Assembly: GCA_910589015.1 (NCBI GenBank)
Contig: CAJUSA010000012.1
Span: forward strand, 8,225-72,224
Origin: an uncultured Christensenellaceae bacterium
Lineage (GTDB): Bacteria > Bacillota > Clostridia > Christensenellales > Borkfalkiaceae
Reading direction: 5' to 3'
DNA length: 64,000 nucleotides
Made by a program: the position numbers and the translations under genes. Each line of letters begins with the position of its first letter. Within the stretch, counting starts at the first letter, position 1. The notes below the pieces were generated by a model, which worked only from the letters and a program-made list of their open reading frames with translations, had not been told where the DNA came from and ran no database searches. This document shows positions 8,066-15,292 of the stretch, piece by piece.

Positions 8066-9123
8066 AAGATTTTTTAAGCGAACGCGCGCGGGGGATCGCC
8101 CCGTATACGGCGGGCGAACAGCCTGCCGACAGGCGTTATATCAAACTCAATACGAATGAAAATCCCTACCCGCCTTCCCCCGAGGCGGTCGCGGCGTTGC
8201 GCGGTTTCGGGGCGGAAACGCTCAACCGCTATCCGCAGCCGTGTTCCGACCGTCTGCGCCAAGTCATCGCGCAGGCAGAGGGCGTCGCGCCCGAAAACGT
8301 GTTCTGCTCGAACGGATCCGACGAAACGCTGTTTTTAAGTTTTGCGGCGTTTTTCGATCGCAACGCGCCCGTGTGCTATGCTGATATCACCTACTCGTTT
8401 TATGCCGTTTACGCCGCGTTTTTCGGCATCGAGAGCGCGGTGGTTCCGCTGAATAAAGATTATAAAATCGACCTTGCCGCCATGGCGAACACGCCTTGCA
8501 AGGGCTATTACATCGCCAACCCTAACGCGCCGACGGGCGTCGGGATCCCTCGCGCCGAGATGGAAGAGTTTATAAAATCGGTGCCCGACCGACTCGTGAT
8601 CGCCGACGAGGCGTATATGGATTTCTACGGCGAGAGCTTATCAGGCGCCGTCTTGAAGTATGAAAACCTGCTCGTCGTCAAAACTTTTTCAAAGAGTTAT
8701 TCGTTGGCGGGGATCCGTTGCGGCTACGCGCTCGGCAGTCGTGCGCTGATCGAGGGCTTGACCCGCGTGAAGGACTGCATGAATTCCTACCCCGTCGACA
8801 GCGTTTGCGCGGCGGTGTGCGCGGCGGCGGTTGCCGATCGGGCGTATCGGGACAAGACGGCGCGGCTTGTGTGCGACGAGCGCGAACGCCTGCGCGAAGA
8901 GCTGTTACGGCTGGGATTTACCGTACCGCAGAGCGGCGCAAATTTCCTGTTCGCGGGCAAAGGGAAAATCGCGGGCGGCGCGCTGTATGCCCGTCTGAAA
9001 GAGAAGGGCGTGCTCGTGCGCCATTGGGATACGCCCGCGCTAAGCGAATTCTGCCGCATTACGGTGGGCACGCGCGAAGAGAACGATATTTTATTGAAAT
9101 CGATTAAAACCATACTCGGTTAG
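8062..9123 (+). CDS. hisC: histidinol-phosphate aminotransferase family (HisC-like)
   Basis: 353 aa fold-type I PLP aminotransferase. Seen: substrate loop LNTNENPYPPSP (residues 29-40), GSDE, NPNAPTG (153-159), the cofactor Asp in ADEAYMDF (181-188), and the Schiff-base lysine K211 in TFSKSYSLAG. This pattern fits HisC, which converts imidazole-acetol phosphate to histidinol phosphate. The ATG overlaps the exporter stop (ATGA). No other histidine genes are nearby, so a related role on other amino acids or cobamide precursors is possible. The longer in-frame start at 7990 is rejected because it lies inside the exporter. Confidence 0.88.
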   Translation: MKDFLSERARGIAPYTAGEQPADRRYIKLNTNENPYPPSPEAVAALRGFGAETLNRYPQPCSDRLRQVIAQAEGVAPENVFCSNGSDETLFLSFAAFFDRNAPVCYADITYSFYAVYAAFFGIESAVVPLNKDYKIDLAAMANTPCKGYYIANPNAPTGVGIPRAEMEEFIKSVPDRLVIADEAYMDFYGESLSGAVLKYENLLVVKTFSKSYSLAGIRCGYALGSRALIEGLTRVKDCMNSYPVDSVCAAVCAAAVADRAYRDKTARLVCDERERLREELLRLGFTVPQSGANFLFAGKGKIAGGALYARLKEKGVLVRHWDTPALSEFCRITVGTREENDILLKSIKTILG

Positions 9124-9131
9124 AGGTGTGT

Positions 9132-10187
9132 ATGCAATTTGCCGAAAGCACCGTACGAAAGAAGAACGAGGAAGAGGAGTACGGAAGAGGCGGATTGCAA
9201 TTTATGGCGGCGCAAGAGGGCGCGCGGCAATTTTTAAGCGGTTGCGGCGCGGGAAAAATCCTCGTCGTTTCCGACAGCGACTCGTATAAAACGCTGTCGC
9301 AGACGGCGCTGTCGCCCAAAGCCCTGTCGCTTGTATACGACGGCGACGCGCTCGCGCTTTTTTCCATGCCCGACGGCGTGGGCAGCGTGCTTGCCGCGGG
9401 CGGCGAGGACGTGTTGCGCGCGGCGCGGTATTTTGCGGGCGTGCGGCGCGTGCCCTGTGCGGTGTTTCCTTCTTCGGGAACGCTTTTCGGGGCGTTCGAA
9501 GAGCACGGCGAGGTCACGCTCTGTTCGGAAAAACGCACTGTTCCGTTGGCGGCGGCACAAATATATTTCGATAAAAAGGGCAGTTATTCGCTCAGCGAGG
9601 CGTACGCGCAGGTGTTTCTCACGGCGTTGGCGCGGTTCGAGGCGCAAACGCTTGCGGAATTCGGGGTGCGTGCAAAGGCGCAGTATCCCAAAATAAAGCT
9701 GGGAACGGGCTATCCCGACCAAGCCGAGTTGATCGCGCAGAACGCCGCTCTGCGGCGCGAGGAACGTGACGGCGCCCCCGTGGGGGAAGGACGTATTCTT
9801 GCCCGTCTGCACGCCGCCGACGGCAACAAGCGCCCCGTTTACCGCGCGTTTACCGAGCTTATTGCGCTCTACTATGCCTTTTTCAAGTGCGGGAAACCGC
9901 GTAAATATTTTATTTGCGATTACGCGGCGCGCGCCAAATCGGCGGGAACGCCTTATTGCGCGACCGTGGTGCCCACGCCGCAGGAATATGCGGTCCGATC
10001 GCTCGCGCTCGAAAAAATACGCTCGCAAAAACTCTTCGAACTCAAAGAAATTTTGCAATGCTGGCAGCAGGGGCCGTTTTTTCTGAAACAGGCGGCAAGT
10101 CTGCTCGACCTCAAACGGTTAAAATTTCTGCCCGAGCACGGCGGCGGATTGAGCGCGATCATTCGTGATTTCGGCTTGTTAGGATAG
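9132..10187 (+). CDS. divergent dehydroquinate-synthase/G1P-dehydrogenase-like protein
   Basis: 351 aa, not confidently recognised. The middle (residues ~55-125) reads like the Rossmann half of iron-containing alcohol/glycerol-1-phosphate dehydrogenases: KILVVSDSDS, then DGVGSVLAAGGEDVLRAARYFAG, then PCAVFPSSGT. The conserved GGGS/D of the NAD site is altered to GGED, and the metal-ligand histidines are not obvious in the second half, so activity may be lost or changed. GTG at 9126 and ATG at 9132 both follow AGAGG; ATG has the better spacing. It lies 8 nt after hisC in the same operon. Function unassigned. Confidence 0.55.
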   Translation: MQFAESTVRKKNEEEEYGRGGLQFMAAQEGARQFLSGCGAGKILVVSDSDSYKTLSQTALSPKALSLVYDGDALALFSMPDGVGSVLAAGGEDVLRAARYFAGVRRVPCAVFPSSGTLFGAFEEHGEVTLCSEKRTVPLAAAQIYFDKKGSYSLSEAYAQVFLTALARFEAQTLAEFGVRAKAQYPKIKLGTGYPDQAELIAQNAALRREERDGAPVGEGRILARLHAADGNKRPVYRAFTELIALYYAFFKCGKPRKYFICDYAARAKSAGTPYCATVVPTPQEYAVRSLALEKIRSQKLFELKEILQCWQQGPFFLKQAASLLDLKRLKFLPEHGGGLSAIIRDFGLLG

Positions 10188-10206
10188 AATTTTTGCGTAA
10201 ACGCGT

Positions 10207-10234
10207 TTGAAAAGGGTGCGTTTTGTGTTACATA
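10207..10234 (+). promoter_or_regulatory. possible promoter of the sigma operon
   Basis: TTGAAA at 10207 and TACATA at 10229 with a 16-bp spacer. It is weaker than other promoters here; recognition by an alternative sigma factor, including autoregulation, is possible but not shown. Confidence 0.4.
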
Positions 10235-10262
10235 TAAGAGAAGAGCTGCCGCAGGAGGAATT

Positions 10263-10562
10263 ATGCAGGAAGTACAGATCATCGAAGAACAGCCGTGCCT
10301 TCGCGTTGCGTTGAGCGGGGACATCGGTTCGGAAAACGCCGACGAATTTTACGCCGCCGTCATGAACGCCTATCACGGCGGGGACGTTGTGTTCGAATGC
10401 GCAGGGTTGGAATTTATCGATTCCACCACGCTCGGCACGTTCGTAAAAATTCTCAAACAGGTCAAAACGGGCGGCGGCGCGCTGCGCCTTACGGCGCTCA
10501 GTGCACGGCTCAAAAAACTGTTCGTCATCTGCGCGCTCGATAAGATTATGGAGATTGCCTGA
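10263..10562 (+). CDS. STAS-domain anti-anti-sigma factor (RsbV/SpoIIAA type)
   Basis: 99 aa single STAS domain. The phosphorylatable serine motif is GLEFIDSTTLGTF with S54 directly after Asp53, aligned with Ser58 of SpoIIAA. In partner switching, the unphosphorylated form binds the anti-sigma kinase and frees the sigma factor. GCAGGAGG precedes the ATG. It opens a four-gene operon whose members all overlap or abut: STAS, kinase-like, sigma, kinase-like. Confidence 0.88.
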   Translation: MQEVQIIEEQPCLRVALSGDIGSENADEFYAAVMNAYHGGDVVFECAGLEFIDSTTLGTFVKILKQVKTGGGALRLTALSARLKKLFVICALDKIMEIA

Positions 10563-10927
10563 TGAAAGCCTTTTTATCGCTCGAATTGCAGTTGAAAAAC
10601 GAGCTGATGACCACCGTGCGGCTTGCCGTGGGCGGTGCGGCGTCGGCTGCGGGGCTTTCTTACGACGACGGCGAGGACTGCAAGGTCTGTGTGACCGAAA
10701 GTCTGTTGTTGCTTTCCCGCCGCGGGTTTAAGAGCGCGAAACTCTCTTTTTCCGAGGATAACGGGCTGGGCGTTTGCGTCGAGGGGATTTCGAAGGAAGG
10801 CGAAGAACATACCGAGGGCGACGAAATTTCCGTCGCGCTTTTGAACGCGCTCGCAAGCGGCGTCGTGTTGGAACGGAAGGGCGGATCCGTCAATAAAATT
10901 ACGTTCCGTTTTGTAGCGGAAAAATGA
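10562..10927 (+). CDS. RsbW/SpoIIAB-like protein lacking the ATP-site residues
   Basis: 121 aa, placed exactly where the anti-sigma kinase gene sits in rsbV-rsbW-sigB or spoIIAA-AB-AC operons. Length and the segment GLSYDDGEDCKVCVTES match the helix before the N-box of GHKL anti-sigma kinases, with E46 retained. However the Mg/ATP asparagine is replaced by leucine (E46-S-L-L-L50), and the glycine-rich G-boxes (usually D.RG.GL) read DEISVALLNAL. It is therefore probably a GHKL fold without kinase activity. Its ATG overlaps the upstream stop by one base and its end overlaps the sigma gene by four. Confidence 0.65.
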   Translation: MKAFLSLELQLKNELMTTVRLAVGGAASAAGLSYDDGEDCKVCVTESLLLLSRRGFKSAKLSFSEDNGLGVCVEGISKEGEEHTEGDEISVALLNALASGVVLERKGGSVNKITFRFVAEK

Positions 10928-11649
10928 ACGAGCGCGAATTATTTGCAGAATACAGGCGGACGCACGACGTTGCCCTGCGCAACAAAATCGTCGAACAATA
11001 TCTGTACATAGCCGCCGTGCTCGCGAAAAAGTTCGTGGGGCGCGGCGTGGAATACGACGATCTATATCAGGTCGCCTCGCTTGCGCTCATCAAGGGCGTC
11101 GAACGGTTCGACGAAACGCTCGGGTTGCAGTTTTCCACTTATATCACGCCGACGATCACGGGCGAAATCAAGAATTATTTCCGCGACCACTCGCGCCTTG
11201 TGCATCTTCCGCGCAAAGTTTCGGAACTGCGCGTGGGGATCCGCTCGGCGAGCGAAGAATTTTTTTCGGCGCACGGCAGAAAGCCCACTGCAAAGGAACT
11301 TGCCGCCGCTCTGAACGTGAGTGAGGAAGAGATTTTGCGCTGTGCCGAGGCGGGCGGCGTGATCTCGCTCGATAAGCCCGCGGAAAACGGCGAGAGCGGA
11401 TCCATGAGCTTTCACGAGGTTCTGCCCGCGCAGGACAATTTTTTCGAGGATTTCGAAAACCGCGACGCGGTGCACTCCGCCGTCGCCTCGCTTTTAGAGG
11501 ACGAGCGCAAAATCGTGGAATACCGTTTCGGGCAGGAACTTTCGCAGGTAGAAACGGCGAAACGCATGGGTGTATCGCAAATGCACGTTTCGCGTTTAGA
11601 ACGTAAAATTTTGCAGAAACTGAGAGAGAGATTGGCGGCGGAAGAATGA
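10924..11649 (+). CDS. sigma-70 family factor, SigB/SigF/SigG group
   Basis: 241 aa. Region 2: VEYDDLYQVASLALIKGVERFD and FSTYITPTITGEIKNYFRDHSRLVHLPRKV (residues ~38-100). Region 3: ~100-150, with HGRKPTAKELAAALNVSEE. Region 4 with the -35-binding helix-turn-helix: LSQVETAKRMGVSQMHVSRLERKIL (~200-230). This architecture is that of general-stress and forespore sigma factors controlled by partner switching. Flanked on both sides by GHKL-type genes. Whether it serves stress or sporulation cannot be decided from this window. Confidence 0.93.
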   Translation: MNERELFAEYRRTHDVALRNKIVEQYLYIAAVLAKKFVGRGVEYDDLYQVASLALIKGVERFDETLGLQFSTYITPTITGEIKNYFRDHSRLVHLPRKVSELRVGIRSASEEFFSAHGRKPTAKELAAALNVSEEEILRCAEAGGVISLDKPAENGESGSMSFHEVLPAQDNFFEDFENRDAVHSAVASLLEDERKIVEYRFGQELSQVETAKRMGVSQMHVSRLERKILQKLRERLAAEE

Positions 11650-12017
11650 TATTCGAGATCGACGGATACAACGCGCTCAGGTCTGCGCTGCATAAAATGT
11701 GCCTGTCGTTGCGGGAAGAACGCTTGTCGGAAGGCGTTGTGTTTAATTGCAAGCTCGTCGCCGATGAACTGCTTTCCAACGCGTTGCAATACGGCGGCGG
11801 CAGCGCGGTGTTCGCCTTCGAACGGCGCGGCGATCTTGTGCGCATCGTCGTGAAGAGCGCGAACGACTTTCAGCCCCCCGAAAGAAGCGCGTGTTCGCCC
11901 GTATACGACGAACGCGGCAGAGGATTGTTTCTTGTCGACGCCGTGAGCGAAACCCGTTTTTACAGCAAGGAAGAGGGCGTCAGCGTCACCGTGCGCATTA
12001 CGTCCGATCTTTTATAA
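11646..12017 (+). CDS. GHKL anti-sigma kinase-like ATP-binding protein
   Basis: 123 aa HATPase_c domain with an intact N-box (VADELLSNALQYGGG: E41, N45) and a G-box (YDERGRGLFLVD, residues 87-98). This is the expected make-up of an ATP-binding RsbW/SpoIIAB-type serine kinase/anti-sigma factor. It overlaps the sigma gene stop by four bases and closes the operon. In classical modules the kinase precedes the sigma gene; here the intact copy follows it and a degenerate copy precedes it. Start ATG 11646 is chosen for coupling with the upstream stop. Confidence 0.85.
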   Translation: MIFEIDGYNALRSALHKMCLSLREERLSEGVVFNCKLVADELLSNALQYGGGSAVFAFERRGDLVRIVVKSANDFQPPERSACSPVYDERGRGLFLVDAVSETRFYSKEEGVSVTVRITSDLL

Positions 12018-12053
12018 AGAATCCCCGAAATGGAAAGATTTTCGTGAAGAAAC

Positions 12054-12097
12054 AGCCCGCTAACTTCGTGTGTGAAGTATAGCGGGCTTTATTTTTC
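12054..12097 (+). terminator. sigma operon terminator
   Basis: AGCCCGCTA...TAGCGGGCT inverted repeat (12054-12088) with an inner ACTTC/GAAGT extension, followed by TTTATTTTTC. Confidence 0.85.
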
Positions 12098-12121
12098 AAT
12101 TTGAAATTTAACGTTTCCTTA

Positions 12122-12260
12122 CGTCATGTTGAACGAAGACATATGCCGTAGCCGAAACATCTCACAATTTTAGATTCTTCGGCACGACGCAAGGACGCGT
12201 CGGCTCAGAAAGACGGTTCGGGAACGGCGGGGTGACGTGACGCGGTATAACGTTAAATTC
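12122..12260. repeat. degenerate REP-like repeat region
   Basis: GTCATGTTGAACGAAG, then GCCGAAACATCTC and a reverse-oriented TTCTTCGGCACGACG fragment: a diverged member of the family seen elsewhere in the window. No gene is visible between 12098 and 12270. Confidence 0.55.
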
Positions 12261-12274
12261 CTGTTTATTGCAAT

Positions 12275-12332
12275 CACGGTATAGTAAAATCAGGTTTCAT
12301 TTTCACGGTATAGCAAAATCACGTTTCATTTT
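12275..12332. repeat. 29-bp tandem repeat, two copies
   Basis: The unit CACGGTATAGyAAAATCAs continued by GTTTCATTTT occurs at 12275-12303 and 12304-12332 with two mismatches. The second copy reaches the stop codon of the HxlR gene on the other strand. Confidence 0.8.
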
Positions 12333-12654
12333 ATACGGTCGTTTTATAATCTTCGCCCCACGTCCGCATTGCGTCGAGAATGGGGCGCAGAGTCGCGCCG
12401 AGCGGGCTGAGCGAGTATTCCACGCGCGGCGGCACTTCCGCAAATACTTCGCGTTCCACAAGGCGGTCGCTTTCGAGCGCGCGCAGGTTGTCGGTCAATA
12501 CCTTTTTGCTGATTCCGGGAATGGTCTTGTAAAAATCGGTAAAACGTTGCGTGCCGCGCAAAAGGTTGCGTATGATGAGTAGCTTCCATTTGTTTCCGAT
12601 GAGTTGTACGGTCGTCGCTACGGGGCATTCAGGCAATTCTTCTTTGGTCAGCAT
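12331..12654 (-). CDS. HxlR-family transcriptional regulator
   Basis: 107 aa winged-helix protein with the HxlR hallmarks: an N-terminal cysteine (ECPVATTVQLIGNKWKLLIIRNLL), FTDFYKTIPGISKKVLTDNLRALE as recognition helix, and the C-terminal wing VEYSLSPLGATL...MRTWGE. HxlR regulators typically sense electrophiles or redox stress through the conserved N-terminal Cys (C10 here) and often control an adjacent divergent gene. The cupin gene is divergent, 171 bp away, with a promoter for each strand between them. Control of the cupin gene is an inference from this layout. Confidence 0.93.
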   Translation of the reverse strand: MLTKEELPECPVATTVQLIGNKWKLLIIRNLLRGTQRFTDFYKTIPGISKKVLTDNLRALESDRLVEREVFAEVPPRVEYSLSPLGATLRPILDAMRTWGEDYKTTV

Positions 12655-12677
12655 GATCGTTCCGCCTTTTTTGTTTT

Positions 12678-12706
12678 ATCATAACATATCCGCTGCAAAA
12701 TGTCAA
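12678..12706 (-). promoter_or_regulatory. hxlR-type gene promoter
   Basis: Read on the minus strand: TTGACA (12706-12701), 17-bp spacer, TATGAT (12683-12678); both hexamers are near consensus. Confidence 0.8.
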
Positions 12707-12765
12707 TGGTTCAAAAAAGAAACAAGGTTACAAATTTATGATCGGGTAATAAAAAAGTAACGTTC

Positions 12766-12794
12766 TTGTATTCTCTTTTCGGTGGTGCTATACT
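12766..12794 (+). promoter_or_regulatory. cupin gene promoter
   Basis: TTGTAT (12766-12771), 17-bp spacer, TATACT (12789-12794), 31 nt before the cupin ATG. The weaker -35 would suit control by the divergent HxlR regulator. Confidence 0.7.
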
Positions 12795-12825
12795 GTGAGC
12801 ATCAAAATCAATTCGGAGGATGTTT

Positions 12826-13176
12826 ATGGCAAATTACACAAAGGTAAGCGTAAAGGCAGAGGGGCGTGCGGAACTGCACGATAAGCTCGGCTTGACGGGG
12901 GCGGAAGTCAGCGTAAACAGTCTGCCCGCGGGAGCTAACGTACCGTTCGTGCATTCCCACAAAGAGAACGAAGAAATTTATGCCGTTCTGGCGGGGAAGG
13001 GTACGGCGGTGATTGACGGCGACGGCGTTGCGCTTTCGGCGGGCGACTGGGTACGCATTGCGCCTGCGGCAAAAAGACAGTTCTTCGCCGCGCCCGACGA
13101 GGGGATAACCTATTTGTGCATTCAGGTGAAAGAAGGTTCGCTCGGGGGCTATACAATGAGCGACGCCGTGTTGTAA
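12826..13176 (+). CDS. small cupin-domain protein
   Basis: 116 aa single beta-barrel cupin. Metal-site motif 1 is VPFVHSHKENEEIYAVLAGKG (H, H, E ligands at residues ~42-49), motif 2 the G-D-W-V-R-I-A-P segment near residue 78. Such stand-alone cupins are often redox or sugar-related isomerases or dioxygenases; no specific substrate is indicated. ATG 12826 is preferred over 12820 because GGAGG at 12815-12819 gives 6-nt spacing. Divergent from an HxlR regulator. Confidence 0.85.
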   Translation: MANYTKVSVKAEGRAELHDKLGLTGAEVSVNSLPAGANVPFVHSHKENEEIYAVLAGKGTAVIDGDGVALSAGDWVRIAPAAKRQFFAAPDEGITYLCIQVKEGSLGGYTMSDAVL

Positions 13177-13190
13177 TGCAATACGGTAAC

Positions 13191-13225
13191 AAAAACCGCC
13201 TTAGCGTTTGCTAAGGCGGTTTTTC
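13191..13225. terminator. bidirectional terminator
   Basis: AAAAACCGCCTTAGC / GCTAAGGCGGTTTTT with a GTTT loop. A and T tracts on both sides let it serve the cupin gene and the convergent membrane-protein gene. Confidence 0.9.
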
Positions 13226-13234
13226 CTGTTTTGC

Positions 13235-14977
13235 TTACTTCTGCGCTCTGACTGCGCTCACATATTGGTTGAGCTTTTCGAGCAGTTCTGCCGAGATATA
13301 GTTGCGGAATCTGCCGAGGTAGATGAATACTTTGTTGAAGAATTCGTCGTTGTCGCCGCCGATCACATAGACGGGCAGGTAGTTCTGCATGCCGTATTTG
13401 TTCGAGATAAAGAGATCGCCGAATTCCGAAACTTCCTGCGAGGTGAGCTTGCTGAGGAAGGGATCGTAGTGCCCCGCCATATAAGGTGAAACGTGATCGT
13501 CCTCGATCTGCATCTGCTGCATGTTGTTCTTCTTGTAGCGGGTGAAGATAGGGGGGAATGCCTGCGCGTTGGACGTATCTCTTGTGCGTTGTTCGTAGGG
13601 CGAAGGGGGATTGCTTGCTTCTTCGCGCGCGATCGCTTCCATACGGCGTTCGAATTCGGTTTTCTCGCGCGGTTTCTGTTCGGGCTGAGGGGGTGCCTGC
13701 ACGATGATGTTGGGCTGATAGATGGGCGCAGGCGCGGGTTCGCTCTTCGGCTCTTCCTTGGGCTGAGGGGCGGGCGCAGGCGCGGGTGCCGGTGCGGGCG
13801 CGGGACGGTGTTCTTTGATATATCTGTGGATCTCGTCGTCGACGATTTCGTCAACCACGTCTTCATCGCTGTATTCGAACGCGTCCGATTCAAACGCCGC
13901 GGTTTCCGCAGCCGCTTTCTTCGCGGCTTTCTTGCGCTTATTCTCGCCGATCAGAAGGAATACCGAGAACAGTGCGGCAAGAAGGGGCGCCGCAAGCATA
14001 ACAATCGTGAAAATGATATCTTTTGCGAACACACCGCCTTTATAAGCGGGGGTGACGAGCAGGGCGACGATAACGAGGATCGCCGCAATCAGCATTAACG
14101 CATAGCGGACGATGTCGAAGAGGAAACCGCGTTTTCCGTTCAGGCGGGAAACGCCGCAAAGCAGGTTGAAACCGATCAGCCCCAGAAGCGCGCTGACGGC
14201 GATCACGAGGAAGGTGATTCCTGCCGCTCTGTCGTAAATGCCGAGCCCTTCGGGCGCGGCGCCGATGAGCGCGGCGGTCTGCGTGCCGGGGTAGACAAGC
14301 GCGACGAGCGTTGCAAGCGTGAGCAGGACGTTGAGAACGTTCATGAAGCCCGTGCCCTTATTGCGGATAAGCGCGGCAAAGAGCATAAAGAGGAAGGTGA
14401 GCCCTGCTACCGCCGCCGTTGCAAAGTCGAACATCGGGTCGGTAGGCGTGCCCGCGAGCGAACAGCTTGCCACAAAGTTCAAAAGGAATAGTCCGCCGTA
14501 AGAAAGCAGGATCAGAATTCCGCTACCCGTTGCACATTTTTTCGCCGACTTGCCCGAAACGAGCGAGGCGATCATAAAAACGGTCGACAAAATGACCGTT
14601 AAGGCAAGCAGGAACACGAATACGACCAGGGCGACGGACGCAATCAGCTCGAACCAGGAACGCGAACCCTGCACGACGCCGTCGCCGAATAATCCGAAAT
14701 TGTTCAGGTTGGGCGCTTTGAGCCAGTTGAGCAGCGTCATGACAATGCCGCCGACCGTTCCGATCAGCGAACCTTTAAGGAAACTGCCCGAATTCGCGAT
14801 GACGTCCGGCTCGAAAAGCCAGCCGTGCGAGAACAGGTAGCCGAGATTACCGGGCAGTTTCACGTTGGAAAGCAATCCGAGGAACAGCCCGCCGACGGCA
14901 AGCAAAAAGAACACGATTGCAAGGAAACGGTATCCGCCCGCCTTCACCGAGGACGAGGTTTTCGACTTATTCTTCAT
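13235..14977 (-). CDS. multi-pass membrane protein with proline-rich cytoplasmic tail
   Basis: 580 aa, unrecognised. Residues ~18-345 hold about nine hydrophobic helices. A basic cluster (KRKKAAKKAAA) marks the cytoplasmic side, then an acidic patch (~365-385), a Pro-Ala repeat (~392-405) and a long disordered, Pro/Glu-rich linker to ~470. The last ~90 residues (from HVSPYMAGHYDP) look folded and charged. The layout suggests a membrane platform holding a cytosolic adaptor domain. Start ATG 14977 follows ACGGAG; a consensus promoter lies ~90 bp upstream. Single-gene unit, convergent with the cupin gene. Confidence 0.75.
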   Translation of the reverse strand: MKNKSKTSSSVKAGGYRFLAIVFFLLAVGGLFLGLLSNVKLPGNLGYLFSHGWLFEPDVIANSGSFLKGSLIGTVGGIVMTLLNWLKAPNLNNFGLFGDGVVQGSRSWFELIASVALVVFVFLLALTVILSTVFMIASLVSGKSAKKCATGSGILILLSYGGLFLLNFVASCSLAGTPTDPMFDFATAAVAGLTFLFMLFAALIRNKGTGFMNVLNVLLTLATLVALVYPGTQTAALIGAAPEGLGIYDRAAGITFLVIAVSALLGLIGFNLLCGVSRLNGKRGFLFDIVRYALMLIAAILVIVALLVTPAYKGGVFAKDIIFTIVMLAAPLLAALFSVFLLIGENKRKKAAKKAAAETAAFESDAFEYSDEDVVDEIVDDEIHRYIKEHRPAPAPAPAPAPAPQPKEEPKSEPAPAPIYQPNIIVQAPPQPEQKPREKTEFERRMEAIAREEASNPPSPYEQRTRDTSNAQAFPPIFTRYKKNNMQQMQIEDDHVSPYMAGHYDPFLSKLTSQEVSEFGDLFISNKYGMQNYLPVYVIGGDNDEFFNKVFIYLGRFRNYISAELLEKLNQYVSAVRAQK

Positions 14978-15065
14978 AATACCAAACTCCGTTCATTATG
15001 TATTGAAATTTTATGTTTATACGCCGCTAAGCCATACCATGCCTAATTATCAGCGTAACGCTAAC

Positions 15066-15094
15066 ATTATAGCACGCGCGCAAATTCATGTCAA
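15066..15094 (-). promoter_or_regulatory. promoter of the proline-tailed membrane protein
   Basis: Minus strand TTGACA (15094-15089), 17-bp spacer, TATAAT (15071-15066). The 14978-15292 intergenic stretch otherwise holds only the opposing promoter at 15227; no gene or repeat is seen. Confidence 0.85.
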
Positions 15095-15226
15095 CACCAT
15101 TTGAGAAAAATTTTTTCAAAAGCAAAATTTTATACAGTTTGTCCGAAAAAGCGGCGTAAAAACGCCGAAATACGCATAAAGTAAGTTTCGGTATGTGAAA
15201 ATCCGCGTAAAAAATTCCCGTTTTTC

Positions 15227-15255
15227 TTGATATTTTGCGCTTCCCGTGTTATAAT
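15227..15255 (+). promoter_or_regulatory. promoter of the PucR-type regulator
   Basis: TTGATA (15227-15232), 17-bp spacer, TATAAT (15250-15255); 37 nt to the ATG. Confidence 0.8.
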
Positions 15256-15292
15256 TATGCCTAAGGCTGAGAAAAGAACGGGGTGTGAAATT

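Noticed and set aside
13493..14098. 201-aa plus-strand frame within the proline-tailed gene
   Set aside because: Mirror of the Pro-Ala and Glu-rich region; low-complexity artefact.
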